Positions 1 to 9,358 of a stretch of 64,000 nucleotides of DNA are shown piece after piece. Every line of letters starts with the position of its first letter. Position 1 is the first letter of the stretch. Both the position numbers and the translations under genes were made by a program. This DNA comes from Micromonospora echinaurantiaca (lineage in GTDB: Bacteria; Actinomycetota; Actinomycetes; Mycobacteriales; Micromonosporaceae). The notes beneath the pieces are model-generated. The model saw only the letters and a list, made by a program, of their open reading frames with translations. It searched no databases and was not told where the DNA came from. The stretch is taken from NCBI RefSeq assembly GCF_900090235.1, contig NZ_LT607750.1, positions 4,641,001-4,705,000 on the forward strand, given 5' to 3'.

Positions 1-292
1 CGGCGACCTGGTCCGGCTGATGACCTTCCGGCAGGGCGAGGCGAACCTGGTCGAGATCACCCTGCCGACGACCGCCCCGTACGTCGGGCAGCCGCTGCAC
101 GCGGTGCCGCTGCCCCGCGACTCCGCGCTGGTGGCGATCCTGCGCGGCAAGCGGGTGCTGGTGCCCAGCCCGGACGACCCGCTGGAGGCCGGCGACGAGC
201 TGATCTTCGTCTGCACCGCCGAGGTGGAGGACGCGGTGCGGGCCGTGGTGCTCGGGCCGGACAGCGTCGAGCGGACCCGCGAGGCGCGCTGA
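1..292 (+). CDS. trkA: TrkA-type potassium uptake regulator, C-terminal part (partial)
   Basis: The reading frame is already open at base 2 and stops at 290-292, so only the last ~96 residues are in the window. The visible part reads as a TrkA_C (RCK C-lobe) domain: a beta strand around LVEITLP, then PYVGQPLHAVPLPRDS and a closing strand ELIFVCTAEV. Such proteins bind nucleotides through an upstream Rossmann domain (outside the window) and gate Trk/Ktr K+ channels at the inner face of the membrane. In actinobacteria two TrkA genes commonly sit next to the DUF3159/dut cluster found here, which supports the call. Which of the two paralogues this is cannot be told. Confidence 0.8.
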   Translation, partial: GDLVRLMTFRQGEANLVEITLPTTAPYVGQPLHAVPLPRDSALVAILRGKRVLVPSPDDPLEAGDELIFVCTAEVEDAVRAVVLGPDSVERTREAR

Positions 293-328
293 CCCGCCCG
301 GGTGGCTCGGCCGGCCCCGGCGGGTGGC

Positions 329-1009
329 TCAGCCGCCGGCCAGCGGGGCCGAGCGGGTCTCCCGGGTCACCCGGCGGACGGTCCAGACGGTGATCAGCAG
401 CAGCAGCGCGTACGGCGGGTAGCCCAGCGCCAGCCGGGCCACACCCAGCGCGGTGTCCTGCTGGGCGAGGTAGAGCCCGGCCTGCACGCCCACCTTGGCC
501 AGCCAGACCACGCCCCAGAGCACGGTCAGCCCGGTGAAGGTCTTCACCAGCCGGGGGTCGTCGCGCCACTCCGAGCGGCCCTTGGCCACCAGCACCGACC
601 AGATCCAGCCCACCAGGGGCTGCCGGATCGCCGCCGAGAGCAGCAACGCCAGCCCGTAGCCGATGCCGTAGAGGATGCCGGGGAGGTAGAAGTCCCGCTC
701 GTCGCCGGTGCGCCAGGCGATCGCCGCGCCGACGGCGATGCCGAACAGCCCGTTGACCGCGTGCCGGACGGGCCGGCGCTGGACCAGCCGCAGCACCGCG
801 ATCGCCAGCGCCACCGCCACCGAGGCGATCACCGCGGGGCGCAGCTCGCCGAGGATGTTGGCGACCACGAACACGAACACCGGGATGCTCGACTCCACCA
901 GCCCCCGCCAGCCGCCAAGCTGGTCGGCCATCTGTTCGGCGATGGTGGGCAGCCGCTCCTCCTCCGGCCCGGTGTCCGGCTCCGCCGCCCGGTGCTGTCC
1001 CGTCGTCAC
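329..1009 (-). CDS. DUF3159 family membrane protein
   Basis: 226 residues with about six hydrophobic segments, e.g. VFVFVVANILGEL, VIASVAVALAIAVLRLV, ILYGIGYGLALLLSA and ALLLLITVWTV. This matches the actinobacterial DUF3159 family, integral membrane proteins of unknown function. The GTG at 1009 is chosen because it overlaps the stop of the upstream OB-fold gene by 4 bp (GTGA, 1006-1009), a sign of translational coupling; the frame is open further upstream but there it runs antiparallel in phase with the OB-fold gene. It is the last gene of the dut-DUF3710-OB-DUF3159 run on this strand. Confidence 0.85.
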   Translation of the reverse strand: MTTGQHRAAEPDTGPEEERLPTIAEQMADQLGGWRGLVESSIPVFVFVVANILGELRPAVIASVAVALAIAVLRLVQRRPVRHAVNGLFGIAVGAAIAWRTGDERDFYLPGILYGIGYGLALLLSAAIRQPLVGWIWSVLVAKGRSEWRDDPRLVKTFTGLTVLWGVVWLAKVGVQAGLYLAQQDTALGVARLALGYPPYALLLLITVWTVRRVTRETRSAPLAGG

Positions 1010-1386
1010 TTCGGCGACTCCAGCTCGTAGTACGGGTTGTAGATGACCTTCCGGTCGTCCCGGACGGCCACCCGCCCGCGCGCGGTGAGGTGCCGGCCGG
1101 GCTCGATCCCGGCGATGTGCCGCCGGCCCAGCCAGACCAGCGTCACCACGTCGCTGCCGTCGTAGAGGTCCGCCTCCAGCGTGGGCAGGTTGGTGCGCGG
1201 GGTGTAGACCACGGTGCGCAGCCGCCCGGAAACCGACACCACCTGGCCCCGGTGGCACTGCCGGGCGGGCACCCCGCCGTGCTCGGCGCTCTCCTTCTGC
1301 AGCTCCTGCGCCTCGATCTCGGCCTCGCTGGCCGTGAGCCGGCGCAGCATCCGCCGCAGCGGCCTCCGGTCCTCGTCGGTCGTCAT
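1006..1386 (-). CDS. OB-fold nucleic acid binding domain protein
   Basis: 126 residues: a charged helical N-terminus (residues 1-40), then a five-strand OB-type segment (GQVVSVSGRLRTVVY, LEADLYDGSDVVTLVWLG, GRHLTARGRVAV, KVIYNPYYEL). This is the small stand-alone OB protein conserved in actinobacteria beside DUF3159 and DUF3710. It presumably binds single-stranded nucleic acid, but no substrate is known to me. It lies 124 bp after DUF3710 and overlaps DUF3159 by 4 bp, so the two are likely co-translated. Confidence 0.85.
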   Translation of the reverse strand: MTTDEDRRPLRRMLRRLTASEAEIEAQELQKESAEHGGVPARQCHRGQVVSVSGRLRTVVYTPRTNLPTLEADLYDGSDVVTLVWLGRRHIAGIEPGRHLTARGRVAVRDDRKVIYNPYYELESPK

Positions 1387-1510
1387 GACCTCCGCGTCAC
1401 CCTTCCACGCCGGCCGGCCCGCGCCGGCACTGCCCGAGCCCGGCGGCGCCGGGACCGTTCCGCCAGCGTACGCCGAGCGGGCCGGTCCCGGCGGGCCGGC
1501 GAAACGGCGG

Positions 1511-2212
1511 TCAGACCTCGCGGGGCTCCGGGGCGGGCCGGCCGGCCGCCGCGTCGGCGTCGGCTCCCCCGGCGCCGGCCGGACCGGCCTGGTCGGCGAC
1601 GTCGCGGGGCAGCCGCAGCGGCAGCGGCTCGCGCACCGGCTTCGCCTCCGGGCCCCGGTCGACCACCAGCCCGTCGAGGCACTGCGCCAGCGGCCCGGCC
1701 GCGGCCGGGTCGACGGCCGCCGGGCCCTGGTAGACGCCGCGGACCATCCAGCGCGGCCCGTCGATGCCGACGAACCGCAGGTCGGTCAGGCCGTCCGGGG
1801 TGCGGACCCGGGCGCGCAGCTCGGTGCCGTACTCCCCCTCGACCTCCTGGGCGGCGGCACCGTCGTTGAACAGCGACTGGCGGATCTCCTCACGCACCTC
1901 GTCCCAGATGCCCTCGGAGCGGGGTGCGGCGAAGACGCCGAGCTGGAGCGCGTTCTCGCCGTGCACCAGCACCACCTGCTGGATCACGCCCTGCGGGTCG
2001 GCCTGCACCCGCACCTCCACCTCGGGCACCGCCGGGATGTGCAGGCTGCCCAGGTCGAGCCGCTGCACGCCGGCGGGCGCCTCGCCGATGTCGTACGGGC
2101 CACGGGCCGGGGCCGCCGAGGTCTGCTCGCCGTCGTGACTGTCGAGGACCTCGGTGGTCCGCTCGTCGCGGCCACGCCGCCCGGCGTCGGCCCGCTTACG
2201 GGAGAAGATCAC
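1511..2212 (-). CDS. DUF3710 domain protein
   Basis: 233 residues beginning VIFSRKRADAGRRG. The DUF3710 core runs from YDIGEAPAGVQRLDLGSLHI to about GVYQGPAA; the C-terminal 60 residues are Pro/Ala-rich and probably disordered. Function unknown; the gene is a constant neighbour of dut in actinobacteria. GTG 2212 is preferred because GGAGGG lies about 8 nt upstream, whereas the frame's upstream extension overlaps dut antisense and has no family resemblance. The gap to dut is only 25 bp, suggesting one transcript from dut onward. Confidence 0.85.
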   Translation of the reverse strand: MIFSRKRADAGRRGRDERTTEVLDSHDGEQTSAAPARGPYDIGEAPAGVQRLDLGSLHIPAVPEVEVRVQADPQGVIQQVVLVHGENALQLGVFAAPRSEGIWDEVREEIRQSLFNDGAAAQEVEGEYGTELRARVRTPDGLTDLRFVGIDGPRWMVRGVYQGPAAVDPAAAGPLAQCLDGLVVDRGPEAKPVREPLPLRLPRDVADQAGPAGAGGADADAAAGRPAPEPREV

Positions 2213-2237
2213 TGCGCCAACCCTCCGCTGTTCGCAC

Positions 2238-2750
2238 TCACCCTGCCACCTCTTCCGTCCGCCCGTCCGCCCCGCCGGCGCGCGGCGCGGGCGGCACCAG
2301 CCCGGCGTGCCCGCCGGTGGAGCCGTGCCCGCCGGCACCGCGTGGGGACGCGGGCAGCTCGGCCACCGCCTGAAAGACCGCCCGTTCCACCCGCTGGATG
2401 ACGAGTTGGGCGATCCGGTCGCCACGGGAGATCTTCGCCGGCAGGTCCCGATCATGGTTGATCAGGTTGACCAGGATCTCACCCCGGTAGCCGGCGTCGA
2501 CCGTACCGGGCGCGTTGAGCACGGTCACGCCGAGCCTGGCCGCCAGCCCCGACCGGGGGTGGACCAGGCCCACGTACCCCTCGGGCAGGGCGATCGCCAG
2601 ACCGGTCGGGACCAGGGCCCGACCGCCGGGCGGCAGCTCGACGTCCGCGGCGGCCACCAGGTCGGCCCCGGCGTCACCGGGATGGGCGTACGCCGGCAGC
2701 GGCAGCTCCGGGTCGAGCTGCCGTACGGGCACGGGTACGACGTCGGTCAC
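2238..2750 (-). CDS. dut: deoxyuridine 5'-triphosphate nucleotidohydrolase (dUTPase)
   Basis: 170 residues. Hydrolyses dUTP to dUMP and pyrophosphate, keeping uracil out of DNA and feeding dTMP synthesis. The trimeric dUTPase motifs are visible in order: motif 1 HPGDAGADL, motif 2 [12 protein letters not shown], motif 3 [15 protein letters not shown] with the catalytic Asp, motif 4 [13 protein letters not shown], and the Gly-rich C-terminal motif 5 seen as [12 protein letters not shown]. It is a little longer than the usual ~150 residues because of a tail after motif 5. First gene of a four-gene run on this strand; DUF3093 starts divergently 83 bp away. Confidence 0.95.
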   Translation of the reverse strand: MTDVVPVPVRQLDPELPLPAYAHPGDAGADLVAAADVELPPGGRALVPTGLAIALPEGYVGLVHPRSGLAARLGVTVLNAPGTVDAGYRGEILVNLINHDRDLPAKISRGDRIAQLVIQRVERAVFQAVAELPASPRGAGGHGSTGGHAGLVPPAPRAGGADGRTEEVAG

Positions 2751-2833
2751 GGTTCCCCTCTTCCGTCCGGTTCACGGGGTGACCCTGCCATCCTGCCGGG
2801 TACCCGGGCGGTTGTGCGCCGTACCCTCGGACT

Positions 2834-3346
2834 GTGAGCCTGTCGCCATCCTCGCCGTCGCCGACGCCGCCGGTCTCGCCCGCCGCGGCGCCCACCGCCG
2901 GGCACTCCGAGCGGCTCGGCCTGCCCTGGTGGCTCTGGCTGGCCGGGGTGGCCGCGGCCGTCCTGCTCGCCGCCGAGCTCTGGATGGGTTACTCCGGGGT
3001 CCGCGCGTGGCTGCCGTTCGCGGTGCTGCCGCCGGCAACCGTGCTCGGCCTGGCCTGGCTCGGCCGGGTCCGGGTCGCGGTACTCGACGGCGAGCTGCGG
3101 GTGGACGACGCCCGGCTGCCGGTGCGGTTCGTGGCCGACGCGATCCCGCTGGACGCCGCCGGACGGCGTGAGGTGCTCGGGGTCGGCGCGGATCCGCTGG
3201 CGTTCGTGGTGCAGCGGCCGTGGATCAGCGGCGCGGTGCAGGTGGTGCTGGACGACCCGGCCGACCCGACCCCGTTCTGGGTGGTGAGCAGTCGCCGCCC
3301 GGTCGAGCTGGCCGAGGCGATCCTGGCCGCCCGCGACGCCGGCTGA
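2834..3346 (+). CDS. DUF3093 family membrane protein
   Basis: 170 residues starting with GTG at 2834. A Ser/Pro-rich N-terminus (1-25) is followed by two membrane helices (WWLWLAGVAAAVLLAAELWM and WLPFAVLPPATVLGLAWLG) and a soluble C-terminal domain of about 110 residues with a strand-rich start (RVRVAVLDGELRVDDARLPV). The family is DUF3093, function unknown, conserved divergently from dut in actinobacteria exactly as here. The last ~30 residues (FWVVSSRRPVELAEAILAAR) are the best conserved part. Confidence 0.85.
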   Translation: MSLSPSSPSPTPPVSPAAAPTAGHSERLGLPWWLWLAGVAAAVLLAAELWMGYSGVRAWLPFAVLPPATVLGLAWLGRVRVAVLDGELRVDDARLPVRFVADAIPLDAAGRREVLGVGADPLAFVVQRPWISGAVQVVLDDPADPTPFWVVSSRRPVELAEAILAARDAG

Positions 3347-3356
3347 CGGCCGCCGC

Positions 3357-4184
3357 TCAGCCGGCGGCGGACGCGCCGGGCAGCGCCGGCGGGGCGCCCG
3401 GCAGCATGCGGCGCTTGCGGTGCAGGTCGGCACGGACCTGGTCGGCCAGCCCACGGGTGGCCCGCCGGTTGAGGTAGCTGGCGACCGCCGCCCCGGTGAG
3501 GAACGGCCCGAGCGTGGTCAGGTTGCGCCCGAAGCGCCGCAGCAGGGTCTCCCGCAGTTCCCGGCGGGCCGCGGTGCCGAGCACCGCCCCCACCCCGGCG
3601 CCGGGGATCATCGGGTTGATCCCGCGCTGGCTGGCCCAGGAATGCACCAGCGCGACGGCGCGCGGGGTGCCGCCGACGGGCAGCGGTACGCCGTAGACCT
3701 CGTGCAGCTCGCCGACCAGTTTCAGTTCGATCGCCACCACGGCGACCGTCTCGGCGGCCAGCAGCACCGGCGCGGAGAGCAGGGTCGGGGTGACCGCCCA
3801 CTCCACGGCGGCGACGCCGCCGCCGGCCGCACCCACCCCGGCCGTCGCCCGGGCGGCGTTGCGGACCAGCCGGTCGGCGAGCGCGTCGTCGTCCAGGCCG
3901 GGAAAGTGCCGGCGCAGGGTGGCCAGGTCGCGCACCGGCACGTGCGGCGCGATCTCGGCGACCGTGTCGACCATCCAGCGGACGGCCGCGCGGGGCTTGA
4001 ACAGGTCGCCGAGCCCACGCGCCCGGGCCTGCCCGACGAGCCGGGTGAGCAGTTGCCGGCGCCGGGCCGGCCCGATCTCGTCGGCGGTCAGCGCGGCGAC
4101 GGTCGCCCCAAGCTCGTCGTCCGCCCCCCGCTCGCCCGCGCCCGCCTCGCCCACACCCGCCTCGTCCGCGCCGCGCTCGCTCAT
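3357..4184 (-). CDS. conserved hypothetical membrane-associated protein
   Basis: 275 residues, no family I can name with confidence. Residues 1-25 are a low-complexity Glu/Gly/Ala stretch in which ERGAD occurs twice. The middle is alpha-helical and basic, followed by hydrophobic stretches GVGAAGGGVAAVEWAVTP and LLSAPVLLAAETVAVVAIEL, then a conserved-looking segment INPMIPGAGVGAVLG and a basic C-terminus. ATG 4184 has GGGAGG about 8 nt upstream. It converges on the DUF3093 gene with only 10 bp between them. Probably a cytoplasmic protein attached to the membrane; function not inferred. Confidence 0.7.
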   Translation of the reverse strand: MSERGADEAGVGEAGAGERGADDELGATVAALTADEIGPARRRQLLTRLVGQARARGLGDLFKPRAAVRWMVDTVAEIAPHVPVRDLATLRRHFPGLDDDALADRLVRNAARATAGVGAAGGGVAAVEWAVTPTLLSAPVLLAAETVAVVAIELKLVGELHEVYGVPLPVGGTPRAVALVHSWASQRGINPMIPGAGVGAVLGTAARRELRETLLRRFGRNLTTLGPFLTGAAVASYLNRRATRGLADQVRADLHRKRRMLPGAPPALPGASAAG

Positions 4185-4324
4185 CGAACCAACCTCCCGG
4201 ATGGATCGGCCGCCGCCGTGCCGGCTACCCGTTCCGAGTCAAGCAGTTCCCCCGGCCCGCCGCACGGCGACTCGGACAGCGGCGGCCCCCGCCTGGGAGC
4301 CGCCGCTGGTGGACCCGGTGCGGA

Positions 4325-4621
4325 TCAGACGCACTCGCGGCAGATCAGCTCGCCGTTCCGCTCGACCGCCAGCTGGCTGCGGTGGTGCACCAGGAAGCAG
4401 CGAGCGCAGCGGAACTCGTCCTGCTGCATCGGCAGCACCTTGACCGTGAGCTCCTCGTCGGCCAGGTCGGCGCCGGGCAGCTCGAAGCTCTCGGCCACCT
4501 CGGCCTCGTCGACGTCCACGGCGCCCGACTGTGAGTCGACGCGCCGGGCCTTGAGCTCTTCCAGGCTGTCCTCGCCGAGGTCGACCTCGTCGCGACGCGG
4601 GGCGTCGTAGTCGGTGGCCAT
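4325..4621 (-). CDS. DUF4193 family zinc-ribbon protein
   Basis: 98 residues: an acidic N-terminal two-thirds (EDSLEELKARR, DVDEAEVAESFELPG) and a C-terminal zinc ribbon with CARC and CREC pairs (residues ~72-75 and ~94-97). This matches the actinobacterial DUF4193 family (about 100 residues), possibly an RNA polymerase- or ribosome-associated factor by analogy with other acidic ribbon proteins, but no function is established here. ATG 4621 is preceded by GGGAG at a good distance. The next 419 bp contain no gene. Confidence 0.85.
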   Translation of the reverse strand: MATDYDAPRRDEVDLGEDSLEELKARRVDSQSGAVDVDEAEVAESFELPGADLADEELTVKVLPMQQDEFRCARCFLVHHRSQLAVERNGELICRECV

Positions 4622-5040
4622 CGGTTTCACTCTCCCATATCGATGTTGTCGCTTCCGGTTGTAACGCCGGACGACGCTGTTTCGGTTCCGCTGGCCGGCC
4701 ACCACTTTTGTCGGTCACCCGACCCGGCTGACCGTACGGGCCGTCGCCGCCAGAGAACTCCCCCAGCGAGCGCGGAACCATACCCCCCCTTTGGGCGAGG
4801 CATGTATACCGCCCTCGTGGCTGAGATGTACGCCCCCGCACGCGAACTTGTTCCCAATGTGACTCAGGCGACACGAAGATAGGGGTAGTAGTACCCGGTT
4901 CCGGGATGGCGCGCCGGCATGTCCGGCTGTTTCCACGCGACGGCCGGACAACCGTTAACCTCAGCGGCGTACTCGACGGCCGGCGGGGCGGTCCGACCGC
5001 CGGCGTCCGCCGCCACCCATCACTGTCCGGGAGCGCCCTG
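4622..5040. other. 419-bp divergent intergenic region
   Basis: No gene fits here. It separates DUF4193 (minus) from the LytR_C gene (plus) and is clearly less GC-rich than its surroundings. Visible elements are a run of seven C at about 4791-4797, the sequence GGCATGTATACCGCC near 4800 with a partial echo (GAGATGTACGCCCCC) near 4826, a TAG-rich patch AGATAGGGGTAGTAG near 4878, and GTTAAC near 4954 that could be part of a -10 region for the LytR_C gene. Nothing is strong enough to be named. Confidence 0.5.
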
Positions 5041-5574
5041 ATGAGCTTTGCGCGAGTGCGAGCACTCGTTGTCGTCGGCCTGCTGGGGGTGCTCGCCCTG
5101 GTCTTCGTGGTCGTCGCGCTGGTGCGCGACACCCAGGGCAGCGCCGGCCTCGCCGAGGGCTGCCCGGAGGGCTGGCCGTTGGCCGACGTGACCCTGCGCG
5201 AGCCCAAGGACGTCAAGATCAATGTGCTGAACGCGACGACGGACCGGGACGGCCTGGCCAGACAGATCGCCGACGACTTCCGCAACCGGAAGTTCCAGGT
5301 GAAGAGGACCGCCGACGAGAAGAAGAAGTCCGACGACATCGCGGTGCTCCGGTACGGCCCGAAGGGCGTCGGCTCGGCACACCTGCTGCGGGCGTACTTC
5401 CTGGACAACGCGGAGCTGGTGTACGACCCGAAGCGCACCGACGACGTGGTCGACGTGGTGCTGGGCAACTCCTTCCAGCAGTTGGCCACCACCACCGAGG
5501 TCAACCAGTCCCTCGGTGACCTGGGCTCCCCGAACGCGCCGCCCGAGTCCTGCCCGGCCCCGGTCGAGAAGTGA
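5041..5574 (+). CDS. LytR C-terminal domain membrane-anchored protein
   Basis: 177 residues. A short cytoplasmic start (MSFARVRA) is followed by one transmembrane helix (LVVVGLLGVLALVFVVVALV) and an extracytoplasmic LytR_C domain (KINVLNATTDRDGLARQIADDF ... GNSFQQL). The domain is known from cell-envelope proteins of the LytR-CpsA-Psr group; here it stands alone, without the catalytic LCP domain. ATG 5041 is the only start that puts the membrane helix at the N-terminus. Likely outer face of the cytoplasmic membrane, possibly wall-associated; exact role unknown. Confidence 0.85.
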   Translation: MSFARVRALVVVGLLGVLALVFVVVALVRDTQGSAGLAEGCPEGWPLADVTLREPKDVKINVLNATTDRDGLARQIADDFRNRKFQVKRTADEKKKSDDIAVLRYGPKGVGSAHLLRAYFLDNAELVYDPKRTDDVVDVVLGNSFQQLATTTEVNQSLGDLGSPNAPPESCPAPVEK

Positions 5575-5788
5575 CGTCACCGCCGGCGGCGCTCACCCCC
5601 GCCCGGCCGCCGAGCAGTCTGACGGACGCCGTTCCGAGCGCCGTGATCCGCGACCGCCGCCCGGCCGCTCCGGGCGACACCGGCCGGTCGCGACTTCCCT
5701 GACGCCGTCCCGGCCCGCCGGCCAGCCACGCTGACGCGCCGGCCAGGCCGCCGGAGGCGTCCAGGTCGGCCGGCCGAGCATGCACCGG

Positions 5789-6604
5789 TCAGGGGCCGCC
5801 GGAGGCGTCCAGGTCGGCCAGCCGGGCGTGCAGCGGCTCGAACAGCGCCGGTGGCGCCGCGATGACCATGTCCGGGCCCGGCGGCAGCCCGCCCAGCCCG
5901 CCGACCCGCAGCCCGGCCTCGCCGGCCACCAGGCCGCCGGCGGCCAGGTCCCAGGCGGCCAGCCCCTTCTCGTAGTACGCGTCCACCCGGCCCTCGGCGG
6001 CCAGGCAGAGGTCGAGCGCGGCGGCGCCCAGCCGGCGGATGTCCCGGACGTGCGGGATCAGCTCGGCGACCACCCGGGCCTGGTGCGCCCGGCGACCCGG
6101 GTCGTAGCCGAAGCCGGTCGCCACCAGCGACTGACCGAGCTCGGTCTCGGTGGAGCAGCGCAGCCGCTCGCCGTCGCGCCAGGCCCCGCCGCCGAGGGTG
6201 GCGGTCCACTCCTCGCCGGTGCTGACGTTGCGCACCACCCCGGCGACCACCTGGCCGTCCACCTCGGCGGCGAGCGAGACCGCGCAGTGCGGCAGGCCGT
6301 AGAGGTAGTTGACCGTGCCGTCGATCGGGTCGAGGATCCAGCGCACCCCGCCCGGCCCGGCCGGGCCGTCCGCGCCGTACTCCTCGCCGAGCACCGCGTC
6401 CGCCGGACGCAACCGGTGCAGCGCGTCCATCACCTGCCGCTCCACCGCCCGGTCCGCGGCCGTCACCACGTCGGTGGCGGTGCTCTTGGTGGCCGCCACC
6501 GACACGCCCTCGGCCCGCATCCGGTACGCCGTCGCGGCCGCGTCCCGGGCCACCTCGACCGCGATCTCCAGCAGTTCCCGCGGCGCCGGCGCCGTCCGGT
6601 CCAT
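5789..6604 (-). CDS. inositol monophosphatase family protein
   Basis: 271 residues. Mg2+-dependent phosphatase of the IMPase/SuhB family; likely substrates are myo-inositol-1-phosphate (needed for phosphatidylinositol and mycothiol in actinobacteria) or a related sugar phosphate. Metal-binding motifs are complete: GEEYGAD, WILDPIDGTVNY (the DPxDGT signature) and, near the C-terminus, AAWDLAAGGLVAGEAG. Start ATG 6604 has AGGGGA about 8 nt upstream; the longer in-frame start at 6673 would run into the promoter area shared with hrdB. Confidence 0.92.
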   Translation of the reverse strand: MDRTAPAPRELLEIAVEVARDAAATAYRMRAEGVSVAATKSTATDVVTAADRAVERQVMDALHRLRPADAVLGEEYGADGPAGPGGVRWILDPIDGTVNYLYGLPHCAVSLAAEVDGQVVAGVVRNVSTGEEWTATLGGGAWRDGERLRCSTETELGQSLVATGFGYDPGRRAHQARVVAELIPHVRDIRRLGAAALDLCLAAEGRVDAYYEKGLAAWDLAAGGLVAGEAGLRVGGLGGLPPGPDMVIAAPPALFEPLHARLADLDASGGP

Positions 6605-6656
6605 CGTCCGTCCCCTTCCCGCACGACCGGGGTGTTCCGGATCCCGCGCGGGTATC

Positions 6657-6685
6657 ATCCTTACAAAGTCCACATCTGCGTCGAA
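6657..6685 (-). promoter_or_regulatory. candidate promoter of the inositol monophosphatase gene
   Basis: On the minus strand TTCGAC (6685-6680) is followed after 17 nt by AAGGAT (6662-6657), giving a 5' leader of about 45 nt before ATG 6604. The -10 match is modest, so this is a candidate only. Confidence 0.3.
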
Positions 6686-6742
6686 TCGGCGGTCCCCACG
6701 GGGGCACGCCGTGCGGCGGAGGATGATCGCCGCAGACGGCGT

Positions 6743-6748
6743 TACAAT
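6743..6748 (+). promoter_or_regulatory. candidate -10 element upstream of hrdB
   Basis: TACAAT is a 5/6 match to the actinobacterial -10 consensus and lies about 145 bp before the hrdB start. No convincing -35 is seen 16-18 nt upstream, so the site may depend on an activator or another sigma factor. Confidence 0.35.
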
Positions 6749-6891
6749 TCACCCCTGCCCACGCGCCACGGACCGCCAGCGACCGGCCGGCCCGGGACAC
6801 GGGGGTTCCTCAACCACATCGTTCGGCACGGTGCCCCGCTCTGCGTCGGACGACCCGGCCGTGCTCGCTCTTCGCCTCCGGAAGGTCATTC

Positions 6892-8502
<1,611 letters not shown>

Positions 8503-8747
8503 TCCGCGATCGTCAACTCGGTGTGTCGTTTTGGCCACTTGGCGTGCAACGTCGGATGGTGATCGTTCGGTTGCACGAATGTGATCGTTGACGTGGCACC
8601 CTTGGTGCACGGCACACTGTCCCTGCCATGTGTGACCTCCGTCCCCCGCGGGCACACAGGGAAGGCAAGGCCCCACAAGGGTGTTGCACGATAGGTGAGC
8701 AACGACCGAAGAGATTGTTCATCGGTGACGACCAGAGGAGGAAGGCG

Positions 8748-8981
8748 ATGACCCCGACCCTCACGCCGCCGCCCGAGACGGTGAGCCCCCCGGCCGCCGA
8801 TGAACGGTGCGACCGCTGCAATGCTGCCGGCAAGCTCCGGATCACTCTGGCGGGTGGGAGCGAGCTGGTGTTCTGTGGGCACCACGCGAACAAGTACGCG
8901 GAGGATCTCGTGAAGATCACCGTGCGGTACGCGACGGACCCGGAGTTCAGCTGGCGTGGCGCCGATCTGATGGCGAACTGA
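8748..8981 (+). CDS. DUF7455 family small protein
   Basis: 77 residues with a small Cys/His zinc-type motif (CDRCNAAGK ... FCGHH). This is the small protein commonly encoded right after the principal sigma factor in actinobacteria and now called DUF7455; role unknown. ATG 8748 follows AGAGGAGGAAGG, a very strong ribosome binding site. A textbook terminator lies 18 bp after the stop. The 245-bp gap after hrdB suggests its own promoter; TTGACG at 8588-8593 is a possible -35, but I could not place a convincing -10. Confidence 0.8.
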   Translation: MTPTLTPPPETVSPPAADERCDRCNAAGKLRITLAGGSELVFCGHHANKYAEDLVKITVRYATDPEFSWRGADLMAN

Positions 8982-8998
8982 GTCCGCTACCCGACATA

Positions 8999-9038
8999 GC
9001 CGGCCGGAGGCACCCCAGGGTGCCTCCGGCCGGCTTTT
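8999..9038 (+). terminator. intrinsic terminator after the DUF7455 gene
   Basis: A perfect 16-bp stem (8999-9014 pairing with 9019-9034; arms begin GCCGGCCGGAGG) with a CCAG loop is followed directly by TTTT. It should end transcripts from hrdB and DUF7455. Confidence 0.9.
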
Positions 9039-9358
9039 CGCTGTCCGCACCCCGCCAGCACCGCACTCGCCCGGCGGGCACCACACTCGCCCCGCAGGCA
9101 CCACACTCGCCCGCCCGGACCGCCTGATCGCACGCGCCCACCCGCGTGACCAACCGCCTCGCACCGCCCACTCGGCACGCCCGCCCATCAAGCCGGAAGA
9201 TCGTCTGATGCTGGGCAGGCGTGATTCGGGCCGGCTGCCCTGCTCACCGACAGACGATCATGGGCAGCGAGGCTGAGCACGCACAGGGGTGAGCGTCCCG
9301 GCTCGGGAGGGGGCGGGACGGGCGGCCGGAGGCGACGCCCCGGCTCGGCCGGCGGCCG
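9039..9358. other. intergenic region after the DUF7455 terminator
   Basis: About 320 bp without a credible gene, between converging transcripts. Besides the 20-bp tandem repeat it holds an inverted pair, GATCGTCTG at 9199-9207 and CAGACGATC at 9251-9259, whose arms are 43 nt apart. Open frames across it are composed of repeat-driven Arg/Pro/Gly runs and have no start signal. Confidence 0.5.
9058..9117. repeat. 3 x 20-bp tandem repeat
   Basis: Three abutting 20-bp units start at 9058, 9078 and 9098, each beginning GCACCRCACTCGCCC. They differ at a few positions. The repeat sits in the non-coding stretch between the terminator and the helicase gene's 3' end. Confidence 0.75.

Noticed and set aside
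4785..4850. C-rich stretch considered as an actinobacterial 6C RNA
   Set aside because: There is one run of seven C and one of five C, but I could not draw the two hairpins with C-run loops that define 6C RNA. A covariance search would settle it.
5020..5580. 186-codon minus-strand frame over the LytR_C gene
   Set aside because: The plus-strand gene has a clear membrane helix and LytR_C domain; the minus frame shows only shadow composition.
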